Shown here: positions 8,530 through 17,206 of the stretch, piece by piece
How the letters are laid out: each line of letters starts with the position of its first letter
Position numbering within the stretch: position 1 is the first letter of the stretch
Assembly: GCA_040757835.1 (NCBI GenBank)
Contig: JBFLWJ010000011.1
Location: 1 to 64,000 of the forward strand
Direction: 5' to 3'
Origin: Actinomycetota bacterium
GTDB taxonomy: Bacteria > Actinomycetota > Geothermincolia > Geothermincolales > RBG-13-55-18
DNA: 64,000 nt
Program-made: the position numbers and the translations under genes
Notes under the pieces: model-generated
Database searches by the model: none
What the model saw: only the letters and a program-made list of their open reading frames with translations
Told to the model about the DNA's origin: nothing

Positions 8530-9477
8530 TCATCGCCGGGACGCCGGTTCCGCCGCTTTTCTGAACCTGGCGAGGTGGGGGCGGTCCGAGGGCGCGCGCG
8601 GCTTTTTCTCTTTGCTCTCGCTACGGCGCAGCGAGAGGATGATCGAGCCCCCCACGATAAACACGAAGGACAGTATGCGCAGCAGGAACATGCCACCGCT
8701 GGAGGGCATGGGCTCGTGCATGGCCACGATGCCGATGATGATGGGGATGAGGTTGGACATGCCGGTGATGATGGGCACCACCACGATGGCCTTGCCCCGC
8801 TGCATGGCGATCTGGTCCAGCACCAGGGTGATGATGGGCAGCAGGATGATCAGGTAGATGTAAGGGGAGAGCAGGGCGTGGCGGAAGCCGTGCTCCCAGA
8901 AACGAGCCCCGATGTCGTTCCAGGCCAGTTTGATGAGGACGGCGGTGAGGCCGATGAGGATTCCCGACGCGGTGGCGATGAGGTTGGGGGCCTGGGCGTG
9001 CTTCTTCGTGAACCCGTTGAACAGGGAGAACCCGGCTACGGCGAAGAAGAAGATGACGAAGAACCACAGGATATAAGCGTTGTAGCTGAAGGCCTTGGTG
9101 GCGACTCCGAAAAGGCTGATGCCGAGCATGAACAGGCCCGCGATGATGGCGCCGATGCCCAGCCAGTCGGACCAGCTGGGTTTCTCCCCCAGCTTGGTGA
9201 TGGCCAGCCAGGCGAGCAGGGCTATCCCTGCGGTGTTGATGGGCTGCACCACGGAGAGGGGGGCCAGCCCCACGGCGATACCCTTGATGAAGGTGCCCCC
9301 GAACTGCAGCCCCTGGGCCTCGAGCCACGGGCGGCAGCGAAGGAACGCCTTCACCGTCTCCAGGGTTTTCTCTGACCCGATGAGCGGGAGCGTGTCCAGC
9401 TCCCTCTTCTGCATATAACCGCTGTAGTTGATCATGCAGGTAGCGATCACGGCCAGCACAACAGCAACAATGATCAT
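8530..9477 (-). CDS. NIPA/DMT-type membrane transporter
   Basis: A 315-residue protein with about nine to ten hydrophobic helices in the drug/metabolite transporter (EamA/NIPA-like) arrangement: two similar halves, small-residue-rich helices, and a second half starting at 'YILWFFVIFFFAVAGFSLF'. A soluble stretch at ~32-55 (EKTLETVKAFLRCRPWL) resembles the first loop of the NIPA magnesium-transporter branch. The last ~30 residues are basic and cytoplasmic. The substrate cannot be read from sequence. The ATG has an AGGAGG site eight bases upstream. Its 3' end converges on the tRNA gene. Confidence 0.75.
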   Translation of the reverse strand: MIIVAVVLAVIATCMINYSGYMQKRELDTLPLIGSEKTLETVKAFLRCRPWLEAQGLQFGGTFIKGIAVGLAPLSVVQPINTAGIALLAWLAITKLGEKPSWSDWLGIGAIIAGLFMLGISLFGVATKAFSYNAYILWFFVIFFFAVAGFSLFNGFTKKHAQAPNLIATASGILIGLTAVLIKLAWNDIGARFWEHGFRHALLSPYIYLIILLPIITLVLDQIAMQRGKAIVVVPIITGMSNLIPIIIGIVAMHEPMPSSGGMFLLRILSFVFIVGGSIILSLRRSESKEKKPRAPSDRPHLARFRKAAEPASRR

Positions 9478-9535
9478 GTCCTCAGCCTCCTGGCGTTATT
9501 CTAAAGGTTGGAGGCGACGGGGATAAAGGAGGAGA

Positions 9536-9690
9536 GGGGTCAGGACTTGTTCTTCTCGCATACTGGAGTATTGATCAGCCCTGAAATCCACTGTTCATGA
9601 GGGGTTCAATTGATAATTCATACAAGATACCGGGGCATCTAAGAAACAGGACGCGCCGTATCCGAGATTGCGCAACAGGCTCCTGACCCC
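9536..9690. repeat. GGGGTCAG-ended repeat element, family 2
   Basis: A 155-bp intergenic segment bounded by GGGGTCAGGA (9536-9545) and its exact inverted partner TCCTGACCCC (9681-9690). The right 40 bp are identical to 8345-8384. It shares only its outer eight bases with the longer palindromic elements at 17064-45572. It fills most of the space between the transporter start and the mmpL terminator; the rest of 9478-9754 holds no gene. Confidence 0.6.
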
Positions 9691-9697
9691 AAATGAT

Positions 9698-9728
9698 AAA
9701 AAGAGGAGCCGGACCGCGGTCCGGCTCC
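9698..9728 (-). terminator. Rho-independent terminator of mmpL
   Basis: Read on the minus strand, a hairpin with stem GGAGCCGGACC and its exact complement around a GC centre is followed by TTTTTATC. It lies 27 bp after the mmpL stop codon. This is the clearest intrinsic terminator in the window. Confidence 0.85.
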
Positions 9729-9754
9729 AGCTTCGTTGTAATTATCAGATGGGC

Positions 9755-12247
9755 TCACTCCTCGGCGGAGGCCGCAGGAACAGGCGGGGCTTCCAGGCGC
9801 TGGTGGTTGCGGCGCTTGGTGACGATGGCCAGCACGCTGGGAAGCACGAGTATGGCCCCGATGAGCGCGCCGAACAGGCCTATGGCGGTGGTCCAGCCGA
9901 ACCTCTGCATCATCCCCATTCCGGAGAAACCCAGGATGGCGAAGACACCGCAGGTGGTGAAGGCCGCGGCCACCAGGGCCCGCCCCACGTTCTTCACGGT
10001 GCCCCGGATGGATTCCTCGGTGGTGGAGCCCTTACTCCACTCTTCGCGGAAGCGGTGGGTGATATGGATGCCGAAGTCTATTCCCGCCCCGATGACCAGG
10101 GAGGCCACCATCACCGTCATCAGGTCCAGGGGCCAGTTCATGGCGAAGAGGAAGACGATCTCCATGGCCATGCCGCAGACCACCACCACCAGGGTGACAA
10201 AGCCGTAGATGAACGACTTGAAGACGACGACGAGGATAAACAGGCACAACAGCAGCGCCAGGCCGGAGGTCTGGAGCTGGGTGGGGACGATGTTCCCCAG
10301 CAGGTCGCCGACGAGGACGGACATGCCCGTGGCGCTCAGGTCGAGGTTTGTCTCCTCCTCGGTCACGCCGGCATGGTCACGCATGATTTCCGACTTGAGG
10401 ATCATCTCGTCCTCGGTCTCCGGATACCCCGACTTGAGCATGATCATGGCCGCGGTACCGTCTTCGGTCACGAAGGTGTCCACGGGCATAAGCGCGCTCA
10501 ACTGGGCCACGGCGTCCTGCACGTCCTCTCTTGACTGGGGCAGGGCACCGTCGGGGGAGAACTGGACGATATAGTCCGCTATCGAGCTTATCCTGTCGCG
10601 GGAGAAGTAGGCCTCGTCGCCAGGGATATTGCGCGCATCGATGGGGATGGCCTCCTCCAGCTCCAGCAGGGCGGCAAGGTTGGCGGGGTCGTAGATGTCC
10701 CCCTCCACCAGGATGATGTCGCTGCTCTGGGGGCCGAAGATGTCGGTGATCATCTCGCCGGCCTTCATGCTGTCCATGGACTCGGGGAACATCTTGCGGA
10801 TGTCCGCACCCGTCCTCACGTTGAAGAGCGCGAAGACGGCGAAGGCCACCAGGACCAAGGTGACGATGGCCACCGTCCAGTGGTGGTGGTTGGCCACCGT
10901 GGCCATGCGCACCAGGGCGCGGTCGATGAAGACGCCGTAGCGGGCGTCGCGGCGCCTGCGCCGCATCTTCTCCAGGTGGTCCTCCAGCTTGGCTTCCTTC
11001 TTGCGGCGGTCCCTGAGGACGATGATGGCGGGCAGCAGGGTCAGCGAGAGTAGGAAGCTGAAGGCGATGCCCAGCATGCACAGCAGGCCGAAGTCCCGCA
11101 TGGGCGGGATATCGGTGATCATGAAGGACGAGAACCCGAACACCGTGGTGATGGCGGTGAGGAACACCGCCACCCCCACCGTCTTGATGGAGGTGGTAGC
11201 GGAGAGGTCCACGCTGAGGCCGTCCTCCCGCTCCTCGTAGTAGCGGCTGAGGATGTGGATGACGTAGGCGATGTTGATGCCCAGCATCAGGGGCATGATA
11301 GCCACGCTCATGGTGGTGTAGGTGATGCCCACCCAGCCCATAAGACCGAGGATCCAGAAGATGCCCACGAAGATGATGAGCAGCGGCAGGCCAACGTCGG
11401 AGATGCGGCGGAAGGTGAGATAGAGGATGAGCATGATGAAGACGAGGGCGATGAGCATCAGCTTGCTCGTCTCCTTCTCCATGAACTCGTTGGACTCCAG
11501 CTCCATGGTGGCGTCGCCGGTCAGGTAGTATTCCAGTCCTGTGATGTCGCCGAACTCCTCGGAGGCGAAATCCCGCAGCTCTCTCCCCACCCCCATCAAC
11601 TCGTTCTGGGTCATGTCGGGGTTGAGCTGGAAGGAGATGATGGTCGCGTCCCCGTTCTCGGAGACGCTTTTCTCCAGGTTCTCGGCGTTCTCCTCGAAGA
11701 CGGCCAGGAACTGCTGCTGCATCTCCGGCGTGAAACCATCACCGAAATAACCCGCCAGCAGGTCCATGACCGGGGATTCCGGGTCAGGGTCGAGGTAGAA
11801 CCGCAGGAACTGCTGGAGCATGGCATCGTCGACGGTGCTAAGGTCGATGGCACCCTCCACGCCCGCCATCTGCATCATCTCGGGCAGCCGGTATTTCACG
11901 AAATCCAGGTAAGTATCGATCTTGAGGATGTCCCCCTCCTCGAAACCGGCCTCCACCATGCCTTCCACGCTCAGCCCGTAGACTGCCCTGGCGACCTCGG
12001 GGTCGGTAAGGTCCCCTTTGAGCAGGATGGTGTCGGTGGTGATGCCGCCGAAGACCTCCTTCACCTTGTCGAAGGCGATGATCGACTCGTAGTCCTTGGG
12101 CATCATGGCTTCCTGGCTCAGCTCCGTGCTGATACGTGGGATGCCGAATGCCAGGAATATAGATACCAGGGTGACCACGGTCACCACCAGCCAGGGCCGC
12201 TTCTCCGATTGACTTGCGAAAAACTCAAATATCTTCACTGCGTCCAA
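9755..12247 (-). CDS. MMPL/RND-superfamily exporter
   Basis: An 830-residue RND transporter with the duplicated layout of the MMPL/HAE3 branch: TM1 (~19-39), a large extracytoplasmic loop (~40-250), TM2-6 (~260-405), TM7 (~455-475), a second loop and TM8-12 (~640-810). Charged conserved residues of the sterol-sensing-like helices are visible in 'GINIAYVIHILSRYYEERED' and 'GAGIDFGIHITHRFREEW', which carry the Asp/Asn-x-x-x-His/Tyr pattern of this family. It probably moves lipids or hydrophobic compounds using the proton gradient. Start is TTG at 12247 or GTG at 12238; neither has a strong SD. The marR gene lies 121 bp upstream on the same strand, so this is a likely regulator-exporter unit. 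A clear terminator follows. Confidence 0.88.
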   Translation of the reverse strand: MDAVKIFEFFASQSEKRPWLVVTVVTLVSIFLAFGIPRISTELSQEAMMPKDYESIIAFDKVKEVFGGITTDTILLKGDLTDPEVARAVYGLSVEGMVEAGFEEGDILKIDTYLDFVKYRLPEMMQMAGVEGAIDLSTVDDAMLQQFLRFYLDPDPESPVMDLLAGYFGDGFTPEMQQQFLAVFEENAENLEKSVSENGDATIISFQLNPDMTQNELMGVGRELRDFASEEFGDITGLEYYLTGDATMELESNEFMEKETSKLMLIALVFIMLILYLTFRRISDVGLPLLIIFVGIFWILGLMGWVGITYTTMSVAIMPLMLGINIAYVIHILSRYYEEREDGLSVDLSATTSIKTVGVAVFLTAITTVFGFSSFMITDIPPMRDFGLLCMLGIAFSFLLSLTLLPAIIVLRDRRKKEAKLEDHLEKMRRRRRDARYGVFIDRALVRMATVANHHHWTVAIVTLVLVAFAVFALFNVRTGADIRKMFPESMDSMKAGEMITDIFGPQSSDIILVEGDIYDPANLAALLELEEAIPIDARNIPGDEAYFSRDRISSIADYIVQFSPDGALPQSREDVQDAVAQLSALMPVDTFVTEDGTAAMIMLKSGYPETEDEMILKSEIMRDHAGVTEEETNLDLSATGMSVLVGDLLGNIVPTQLQTSGLALLLCLFILVVVFKSFIYGFVTLVVVVCGMAMEIVFLFAMNWPLDLMTVMVASLVIGAGIDFGIHITHRFREEWSKGSTTEESIRGTVKNVGRALVAAAFTTCGVFAILGFSGMGMMQRFGWTTAIGLFGALIGAILVLPSVLAIVTKRRNHQRLEAPPVPAASAEE

Positions 12248-12368
12248 ACCCCACTTTCTGACTTCCCGGCCTCATCCGTCTCCCGAATTCACCGTCCAGG
12301 TCGCACCATCCCGGGCACCGTTCCAGCCTCATTCTTGTCTATTGATAGATCCGTCGTGCATCAACGGT

Positions 12369-12827
12369 TTAAGCCGTTCCTTCTTTTTCGAACTGCCGCT
12401 GCAGGCCCTTTAGGAATCCCAACAGGAATTCCTTGTCCTTCTCGGGGACGGCGGCCAGCATCTCCGCCATCTTTTCCTGGTTATACTCCTCGACCTGCTG
12501 CGCGATGCCTGCGCCCTTCCTGGAGAGGCCTACGAAGACCACCCGGCGGTCTTCCTTGTCTCTGCTCCTCTCCACCAGCTTCTTTTCCAGCAGGAGGTCC
12601 ACCATGCGTGTGGTCACCCCCTGGGTGATGTGCAGCCGCTGAGAGAGTTCCCCCATGCTGAGGCGGCCGCCCCTGCGCAGTTCTATCAGGAGCATGGTCT
12701 GGGGAAAGGTGAGCCCCATCTCCTCCCAAACCCCCATGCCGGTGCGGAAGCTGTGGATGATACGCATGATGGTATCCCACAGCTCTTGCGTATAGCGTTC
12801 CAGTTCGGGGTCGTTCGTCTTTGCCAT
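12369..12827 (-). CDS. MarR-family transcriptional regulator (upstream of mmpL)
   Basis: A 152-residue winged-helix protein with the MarR signature: helix-turn-helix at ~58-82 (LSMGELSQRLHITQGVTTRMVD) and wing motif 'SRDKEDRRVVFVGLSRKG' (~92-109, the D-x-R-x-x-x-V-x-L-T/S block). Its ATG has an AGGAG site 13 bp upstream. The gene directly precedes the MMPL exporter, so local repression relieved by a ligand is the obvious guess. A consensus-like promoter lies at 12868-12896. Confidence 0.88.
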   Translation of the reverse strand: MAKTNDPELERYTQELWDTIMRIIHSFRTGMGVWEEMGLTFPQTMLLIELRRGGRLSMGELSQRLHITQGVTTRMVDLLLEKKLVERSRDKEDRRVVFVGLSRKGAGIAQQVEEYNQEKMAEMLAAVPEKDKEFLLGFLKGLQRQFEKEGTA

Positions 12828-12867
12828 TGTTAATATTTGCTCCTGCTAAATAATCGGCCGTTCCCAC

Positions 12868-12896
12868 AAGATACTTAACGGTCTCCGCGGTGTCAA
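12868..12896 (-). promoter_or_regulatory. Sigma-70-type promoter of marR-mmpL
   Basis: On the minus strand, TTGACA (12896-12891), a 17-bp spacer and TATCTT (12873-12868) give a strong vegetative promoter about 40 bp upstream of the marR start. Confidence 0.65.
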
Positions 12897-12909
12897 GGGC
12901 GGTCGCCGG

Positions 12910-12929
12910 TTATAGGCACGACCTATAAT
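12910..12929 (+). promoter_or_regulatory. -10 box of mnmA inside a perfect palindrome
   Basis: TATAAT at 12924-12929 ends 6 bp before the mnmA ATG, implying transcription starts at or next to the start codon. The box is embedded in an inverted repeat TTATAGG-CACGA-CCTATAA (12910-12928), which could be an operator. No SD or clear -35 box. Confidence 0.45.
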
Positions 12930-12935
12930 AGATAG

Positions 12936-14045
12936 ATGAACTTGAAACAGGGGAGCGTCGTGGTGGCCATGAGCGGCGGGGTGGACTCGTCCGCCGCCGC
13001 CGCGGCGCTGCTGCGCGAGGGTTGGCGGGTGACGGGGGTTACCTTCCGCATGTGGGAGGAGGGCCCGCCATCGCCGCCACCTGCCCGGAGCCGCTGTTCG
13101 CTCCTGGCCGTGGAGGAGGCGGCGGAGGCGGCGCGGAAGCTGGGTATCGAGCACGCCGTCATCGACCTGCGCGAGCGCTTCCTGGCCCTGGTGGTCGAGC
13201 CCTTCGCCCGGGAATACCTGCGTGGGCGCACCCCCAATCCCTGCGTGGAATGCAACCGCCTGGTCAAGTTCCCCACCCTGGTGGAAGTGGCGGACGAGCT
13301 GGGGGCCGACGCCGTGGCAACGGGCCATTATGCCCGCGTCTGTAGCGATGAGACGGGCTCCTTCGCCCTCACCAGGGCTGCATGGCCGCAAAAAGACCAG
13401 TCGTACGCCCTCTACGGCCTGAGCGTAGAGCATCTCTCGCGCTGCCTCTTCCCCAACGGCGAGCGGTCCAAGGAAGAGGTGAGAAGGGCGGCCTCCTCCC
13501 TCGGCCTCACCTCGCAGGGTTCGAAGGAGAGCCAGGACATATGTTTCCTGTGTGGGGGTGACTACCGGGAGCTGGTGGCGCGTCTCCACCCGGAAGCCGC
13601 GTCGCCAGGCCCCATACTGGACGCCGGCGGGAAGGTGTTGGGGGAGCATCGCGGCATCGCCTTCTACACCGTGGGCCAGAGGCGGGGGCTGGGCCTCTCC
13701 GCCCCCTGCCCTCTTTATGTGGTAGCCCTGGACGCCGCGAACAACGCGGTCATCGTGGGGGGGAAGGGAGAGGTGCCGGGGGAGTGGCTGCGGGCGGAAG
13801 AGCCCCACTGGACAAAGGGCTCAACCCCGGCCGGCGCATTCGAGGCGCAGGCCATGGTACGCTACAACACCGCACTCGAGGCCTGCCGCGTGGAGCCGGG
13901 CAAGGATGCCTTCGAGCTCTCCTTCGCCGCCAGGGTCTGGGCTCTGACGCCGGGACAGCACGCCGTGCTCTACCGTGGCGATGAGGTCCTGGGGGGCGGC
14001 GTCATCTCCTCTGTGGGGTCACCCCCCGATGGGGTCAGCCCCTGA
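12936..14045 (+). CDS. mnmA: tRNA-specific 2-thiouridylase
   Basis: Introduces sulfur at U34 of Lys, Glu and Gln tRNAs, using ATP and a sulfur relay. The PP-loop 'AMSGGVDSSAAAAALL' is at residues 10-25. The two reactive Cys are in 'GRTPNPCVECNR' and 'SKESQDICFLCGG', and 'FYTVGQRRGLGLS' marks the central domain; length (369) is normal. There is no ribosome site; the -10 box right before the ATG points to a leaderless transcript. The last five residues and the stop codon are encoded by the left arm of a palindromic repeat element (14028-14124), so the natural C-terminus may have been altered by its insertion. Confidence 0.95.
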   Translation: MNLKQGSVVVAMSGGVDSSAAAAALLREGWRVTGVTFRMWEEGPPSPPPARSRCSLLAVEEAAEAARKLGIEHAVIDLRERFLALVVEPFAREYLRGRTPNPCVECNRLVKFPTLVEVADELGADAVATGHYARVCSDETGSFALTRAAWPQKDQSYALYGLSVEHLSRCLFPNGERSKEEVRRAASSLGLTSQGSKESQDICFLCGGDYRELVARLHPEAASPGPILDAGGKVLGEHRGIAFYTVGQRRGLGLSAPCPLYVVALDAANNAVIVGGKGEVPGEWLRAEEPHWTKGSTPAGAFEAQAMVRYNTALEACRVEPGKDAFELSFAARVWALTPGQHAVLYRGDEVLGGGVISSVGSPPDGVSP

Positions 14046-14124
14046 CATGTGACATGCTAGGTAAGCTCGAAGCTCTGGTTGCTGCTACGCAACCCAATGT
14101 CACATGTCAGAGGCTGACCCCATC
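14028..14124. repeat. Palindromic element, family 3, between convergent mnmA and thiM
   Basis: Arms 14028-14055 and 14097-14124 are 28-bp inverted repeats with one mismatch, starting GATGGGGTCAGCC and containing the inner palindrome ACATGT. The element contains the mnmA stop codon and ends one base before the thiM stop codon. A 41-bp loop separates the arms. It can form a long stem in either direction and may serve as a shared terminator although no T-run is present. Outer bases match the other GGGGTCAG elements. Confidence 0.8.
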
Positions 14125-14125
14125 T

Positions 14126-14944
14126 CTACCCCATTTCTATCTTCAGGCCCTTGATTTTGCGGAATGCGCTCAGTTCGTACATCGTGTTATATAGCTCCAC
14201 GTGGAAACTGCCCGGCAGCCTTCCCGACGATCCCGCCGCCTTCTCTCCAGCGAGGCCGAACAGGCCAAGGGCCCCGGCCGCCGCCTCCAGGTAAGGCTCG
14301 CCCGCAGCCAGCAGCACGGCGATGGCGGTGGTGGCCATGCACCCTGTTCCGGTAACCTTACCCAGCAGGGGGTGGCCGTTACGTACGTGGAAGGTTCGCC
14401 GGCCGTCGCTCACCACGTCCACCTCGCCGGTAATGGCCGCCACGCAGCCCAGCGATTCGGCCAGGTCTGCCGCGATCTTCTCCACGTCACCCGCCACGCC
14501 CAGGGAATCCACGCCGCGGATCTCGGCCTCCACGCCGGCGAGCACCGCCATCTCGGCCGCGTTGCCGCGCACAACCGCGAAGTGCACCCGGTCGAGCAGC
14601 TCTTTCGCGATGCGTGTGCGGTAGGCGGTGGCTCCCGCCCCCACCGGGTCGAAGACCACGGGCACGCCGGCGCGGTTGGCGGCCTTACCCGCCGCCAGCA
14701 TGGCCGTCTCCAGGTCCGGGTACGGGGTACCCATGTTGAGGACCAGGGCTCCGGCTACCGCGGCCATCTCCTCCACTTCCTCCACGGCGTGGGCCATGAC
14801 CGGCGAGGCGCCGAGGCAGAGGGTGGCGTTGGCCGTCTCGTTCATCACTACATAATTGGTGATATGGTGCACCAGCGGTTTGTTGGCCTCGATCCACTCC
14901 AGCCGCGCCACGAGAAAGCCCTCCATGTCGAACCCCTCAGCCAT
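14126..14944 (-). CDS. thiM: Hydroxyethylthiazole kinase
   Basis: Phosphorylates 4-methyl-5-(2-hydroxyethyl)thiazole in thiamine salvage; ribokinase-like fold. Visible family features are 'NKPLVHHITNYVVMNETANA' at the N-terminus, 'LNMGTP', 'VFDPVGAGATAYR' and the anion-hole/catalytic 'VTGTGCMATTAIA' with its Cys. Of two in-frame ATGs, the second (14944) is preferred because GGAGG lies six bases before it, whereas the first (14950) directly abuts the GGAGG. I looked for a TPP riboswitch in the upstream 460 bp and found none of its conserved blocks. Convergent with mnmA. Confidence 0.93.
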   Translation of the reverse strand: MAEGFDMEGFLVARLEWIEANKPLVHHITNYVVMNETANATLCLGASPVMAHAVEEVEEMAAVAGALVLNMGTPYPDLETAMLAAGKAANRAGVPVVFDPVGAGATAYRTRIAKELLDRVHFAVVRGNAAEMAVLAGVEAEIRGVDSLGVAGDVEKIAADLAESLGCVAAITGEVDVVSDGRRTFHVRNGHPLLGKVTGTGCMATTAIAVLLAAGEPYLEAAAGALGLFGLAGEKAAGSSGRLPGSFHVELYNTMYELSAFRKIKGLKIEMG

Positions 14945-15413
14945 TGCCATCCTCCAGTCCTGTTAGCCGTTAGAAACATCTCCCGCGACACCACAGCCTT
15001 GCCCGCTCACGGATGTTCTGCAATGTTTCCGTAGCTTGTATCGCATGAACGGCTGGTGCCCGATAACGACAATAATAATACATGACGGCGAAGGTTACAG
15101 CATGGAGAGGGTATGAGGTAGCTGTCAACGAAAAGCAGGCACCCTCATCCTGGTGAAAGCAATCATGCCGGGTATGAGGGTGTGTAGTGAAGCCGCCACT
15201 GCCCATATGCCCCCCACGACCGCATAACAGCGGAATATGGTGATGAACGGCGGGAGCCCGCCGCGCTGCCGTCCCGGACCCGGACGCCCCCCTTTCACTG
15301 ATCCCTTCCCTGTTCAGCCGTGGCGGAAACTATATATACTTGTCTTGACATGCCGATACCCATAGAGGCATGGGCACAGTTGCCTGCATGGTGGTAAAAG
15401 GAGCTGGAGGAAG
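14945..15413. other. Gene-free region between divergent thiM and glpD
   Basis: No supported gene. A 9-bp inverted repeat CACCCTCAT (15140-15148) and ATGAGGGTG (15174-15182) could form a hairpin. TTGACA is present at about 15345 but without a good -10 box at the right spacing. No riboswitch motif recognised. Confidence 0.4.
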
Positions 15414-17063
15414 ATGTTCTCGTCGCAGCAGAGAAAGGACCACATCGAGACTGCCAGGGGCAAGGTCTTCGATATTCTGATCATCGGGGGAGGGATAACC
15501 GGCGCCTGCGCGGCGCGGGACGCGGCCCGCCGGGGCTATTCCACCGCCGTCGTGGAGAAGAAAGACTGGGCTTTCGGCACCAGTTCCCGTTCGTCCAAGC
15601 TGGTGCACGGCGGCCTGCGTTACCTGGAGCTCTTCGATTTCAAATTGGTCTTCGAGGCCTGCCGTGAGAGGAGGCGCCTGCTCCTCAACGCCCCCCACGT
15701 GGTGTGGCCGCAGTCCTTCATGTTCCCGGTCTATAAGGGGGACAAGAACCCGCTCTTCCTCATCGCCATGGGCCTGTGGATGTACGATTTCCTGGCCCTC
15801 TTCCGCAACGTGCAGAGCCATCAGTTGCATGGCCCCAAGCGTATCCTCGAGGTGGAGCCGGAGCTGGACCGGGAGCGCCTAACCGGCGGGGGACAGTTCT
15901 ACGACTGCTCCACCGACGACGCGCGCCTGACCCTATCGCACGTGCAGTCGGCTAACCTGGAGGGCGCCTGCTGCCTCAGTTATGCACGGGTGCTCGACAT
16001 CCTGCACGACAAGGGCAAGGCATGCGGGGTGCGGGTGAGGGACGAGGTTGGCGGGGAGGAGTTCGACATCGAGGCCAGGATGGTGCTCAACTGCACCGGA
16101 CCCTGGACCGACGTGGTCTGCCGCCTCGATGAGCCGGAAGCGACCCCGAAGCTGCGCCCCACCAAGGGCGCGCACGTCATCGTGCCCTGGGAGAGGGCGA
16201 GGGCCACAAACGCTCTTCCTATCATCTCGCCGGCCGACGGGCGCCTGATGTTCCTCATCCCGTGGGGGGACTACGTCCTCATCGGCACCACGGACACCGA
16301 TTACGATGAGGACTACGACACCGTCCACGCCACGCGTGACGATGTGCAGTACGTCCTGGACGCGGCTAACCGCTCCCTCCCCGAGGCGCATCTGACCCCG
16401 AACGATGTCATCAGCACCTATGCCGGCCTGCGGCCCCTGGTGGTCGAGGGCGGGGGGAAGGACGTAAAGGAGAGCCAGGTCTCGCGGGAGCACAGCATCT
16501 ACGAGAGCCACTCCGGCCTCATCTCCATCGCCGGGGGCAAGTTGACCACCGCCCGCTCCATGGCCCAGGAACTGGTGGACCTGGCGGCCACGCGAATGGA
16601 GGAGCGCTTCGGGGTCCAGGCTGCGAGGTGCACCACCAGGAGAGCGCCGGTGTTCGGGGTGGACGGGGTCGACTTCCGCAAGCGCCTGGAGAGGCTGGCC
16701 GGGGACCTGCGCCTGGACCCGGACATCGTCTCAAAGCTGCAGCTCCTGGGCACGGGCGCGGTGCGGGTGCTGGCCATGCTCGCCGAGGGCGGTTCCCTGG
16801 CGGAGCGCCTGGGACCCGACGTTCCTTATATCGAGGCCGAGGTCATATATTCAGCCCGCGAGGAGATGGTCATGAGTCTCAGCGACTACATGGTGCGGCG
16901 CAGCCTCATATACTACGAGGACGGCGAGCAGGGGTTGGGTTGCGCGGAGAAAGTGGCCGGAATCCTTGCCGGAGAGCTCGGCTGGGACGAGGAGGAGAAG
17001 CGGCGCCAGGTGGAAGAGTACCGCGACGTGGTCGGTCTCTCTCGCACTTACAGAGAGGTCTAA
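15414..17063 (+). CDS. glpD: FAD-dependent glycerol-3-phosphate dehydrogenase
   Basis: Oxidises sn-glycerol 3-phosphate to dihydroxyacetone phosphate and passes electrons to the membrane quinone pool. The dinucleotide-binding fold begins at residue ~18 (DILIIGGGITGACAARDAA), followed by the GlpD/GlpA hallmark 'GTSSRSSKLVHGGLRYLE'. A second FAD/substrate region includes 'IPWGDYVLIGTTDTDYDEDY' and 'SIAGGKLTTARSMAQEL'. The DAO_C helical domain is complete; total 549 residues is typical for GlpD. No GlpB/GlpC partners lie nearby, favouring a GlpD-type enzyme. Strong SD (GGAGGAAG) next to the ATG. The TAA stop is directly followed by a palindromic element. Confidence 0.92.
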   Translation: MFSSQQRKDHIETARGKVFDILIIGGGITGACAARDAARRGYSTAVVEKKDWAFGTSSRSSKLVHGGLRYLELFDFKLVFEACRERRRLLLNAPHVVWPQSFMFPVYKGDKNPLFLIAMGLWMYDFLALFRNVQSHQLHGPKRILEVEPELDRERLTGGGQFYDCSTDDARLTLSHVQSANLEGACCLSYARVLDILHDKGKACGVRVRDEVGGEEFDIEARMVLNCTGPWTDVVCRLDEPEATPKLRPTKGAHVIVPWERARATNALPIISPADGRLMFLIPWGDYVLIGTTDTDYDEDYDTVHATRDDVQYVLDAANRSLPEAHLTPNDVISTYAGLRPLVVEGGGKDVKESQVSREHSIYESHSGLISIAGGKLTTARSMAQELVDLAATRMEERFGVQAARCTTRRAPVFGVDGVDFRKRLERLAGDLRLDPDIVSKLQLLGTGAVRVLAMLAEGGSLAERLGPDVPYIEAEVIYSAREEMVMSLSDYMVRRSLIYYEDGEQGLGCAEKVAGILAGELGWDEEEKRRQVEEYRDVVGLSRTYREV

Positions 17064-17190
17064 GGGGTTCAGGTCTTGTATTTTGGATTACGGGGTCGTG
17101 GAACCATCCTTAATGTTGCTCCTCAGAGGGGTTCTTTTAACAGCATTTGCCATTACATACCACGGTATCCAAAATACAAGACCTGACCCC
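17064..17190. repeat. GGGGTCAG palindromic element, copy A
   Basis: A 127-bp element with inverted arms 17064-17090 and 17164-17190. It begins directly after the glpD stop and ends 16 bp before the methyltransferase start. Unlike its relatives, both arms carry the same paired change (TTGTATTTTGG on the left, CCAAAATACAA on the right, instead of TTGGATTTTGG/CCAAAATCCAA), so the pairing is kept. Left arm has one extra T (GGGGTTCAGG). Confidence 0.85.
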
Positions 17191-17206
17191 TGGATGGGAG
17201 GTGGAC

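Noticed and set aside
14945..15413. TPP riboswitch upstream of thiM
   Set aside because: None of the conserved TPP-aptamer blocks (such as CTGAGA) is present on the minus strand.
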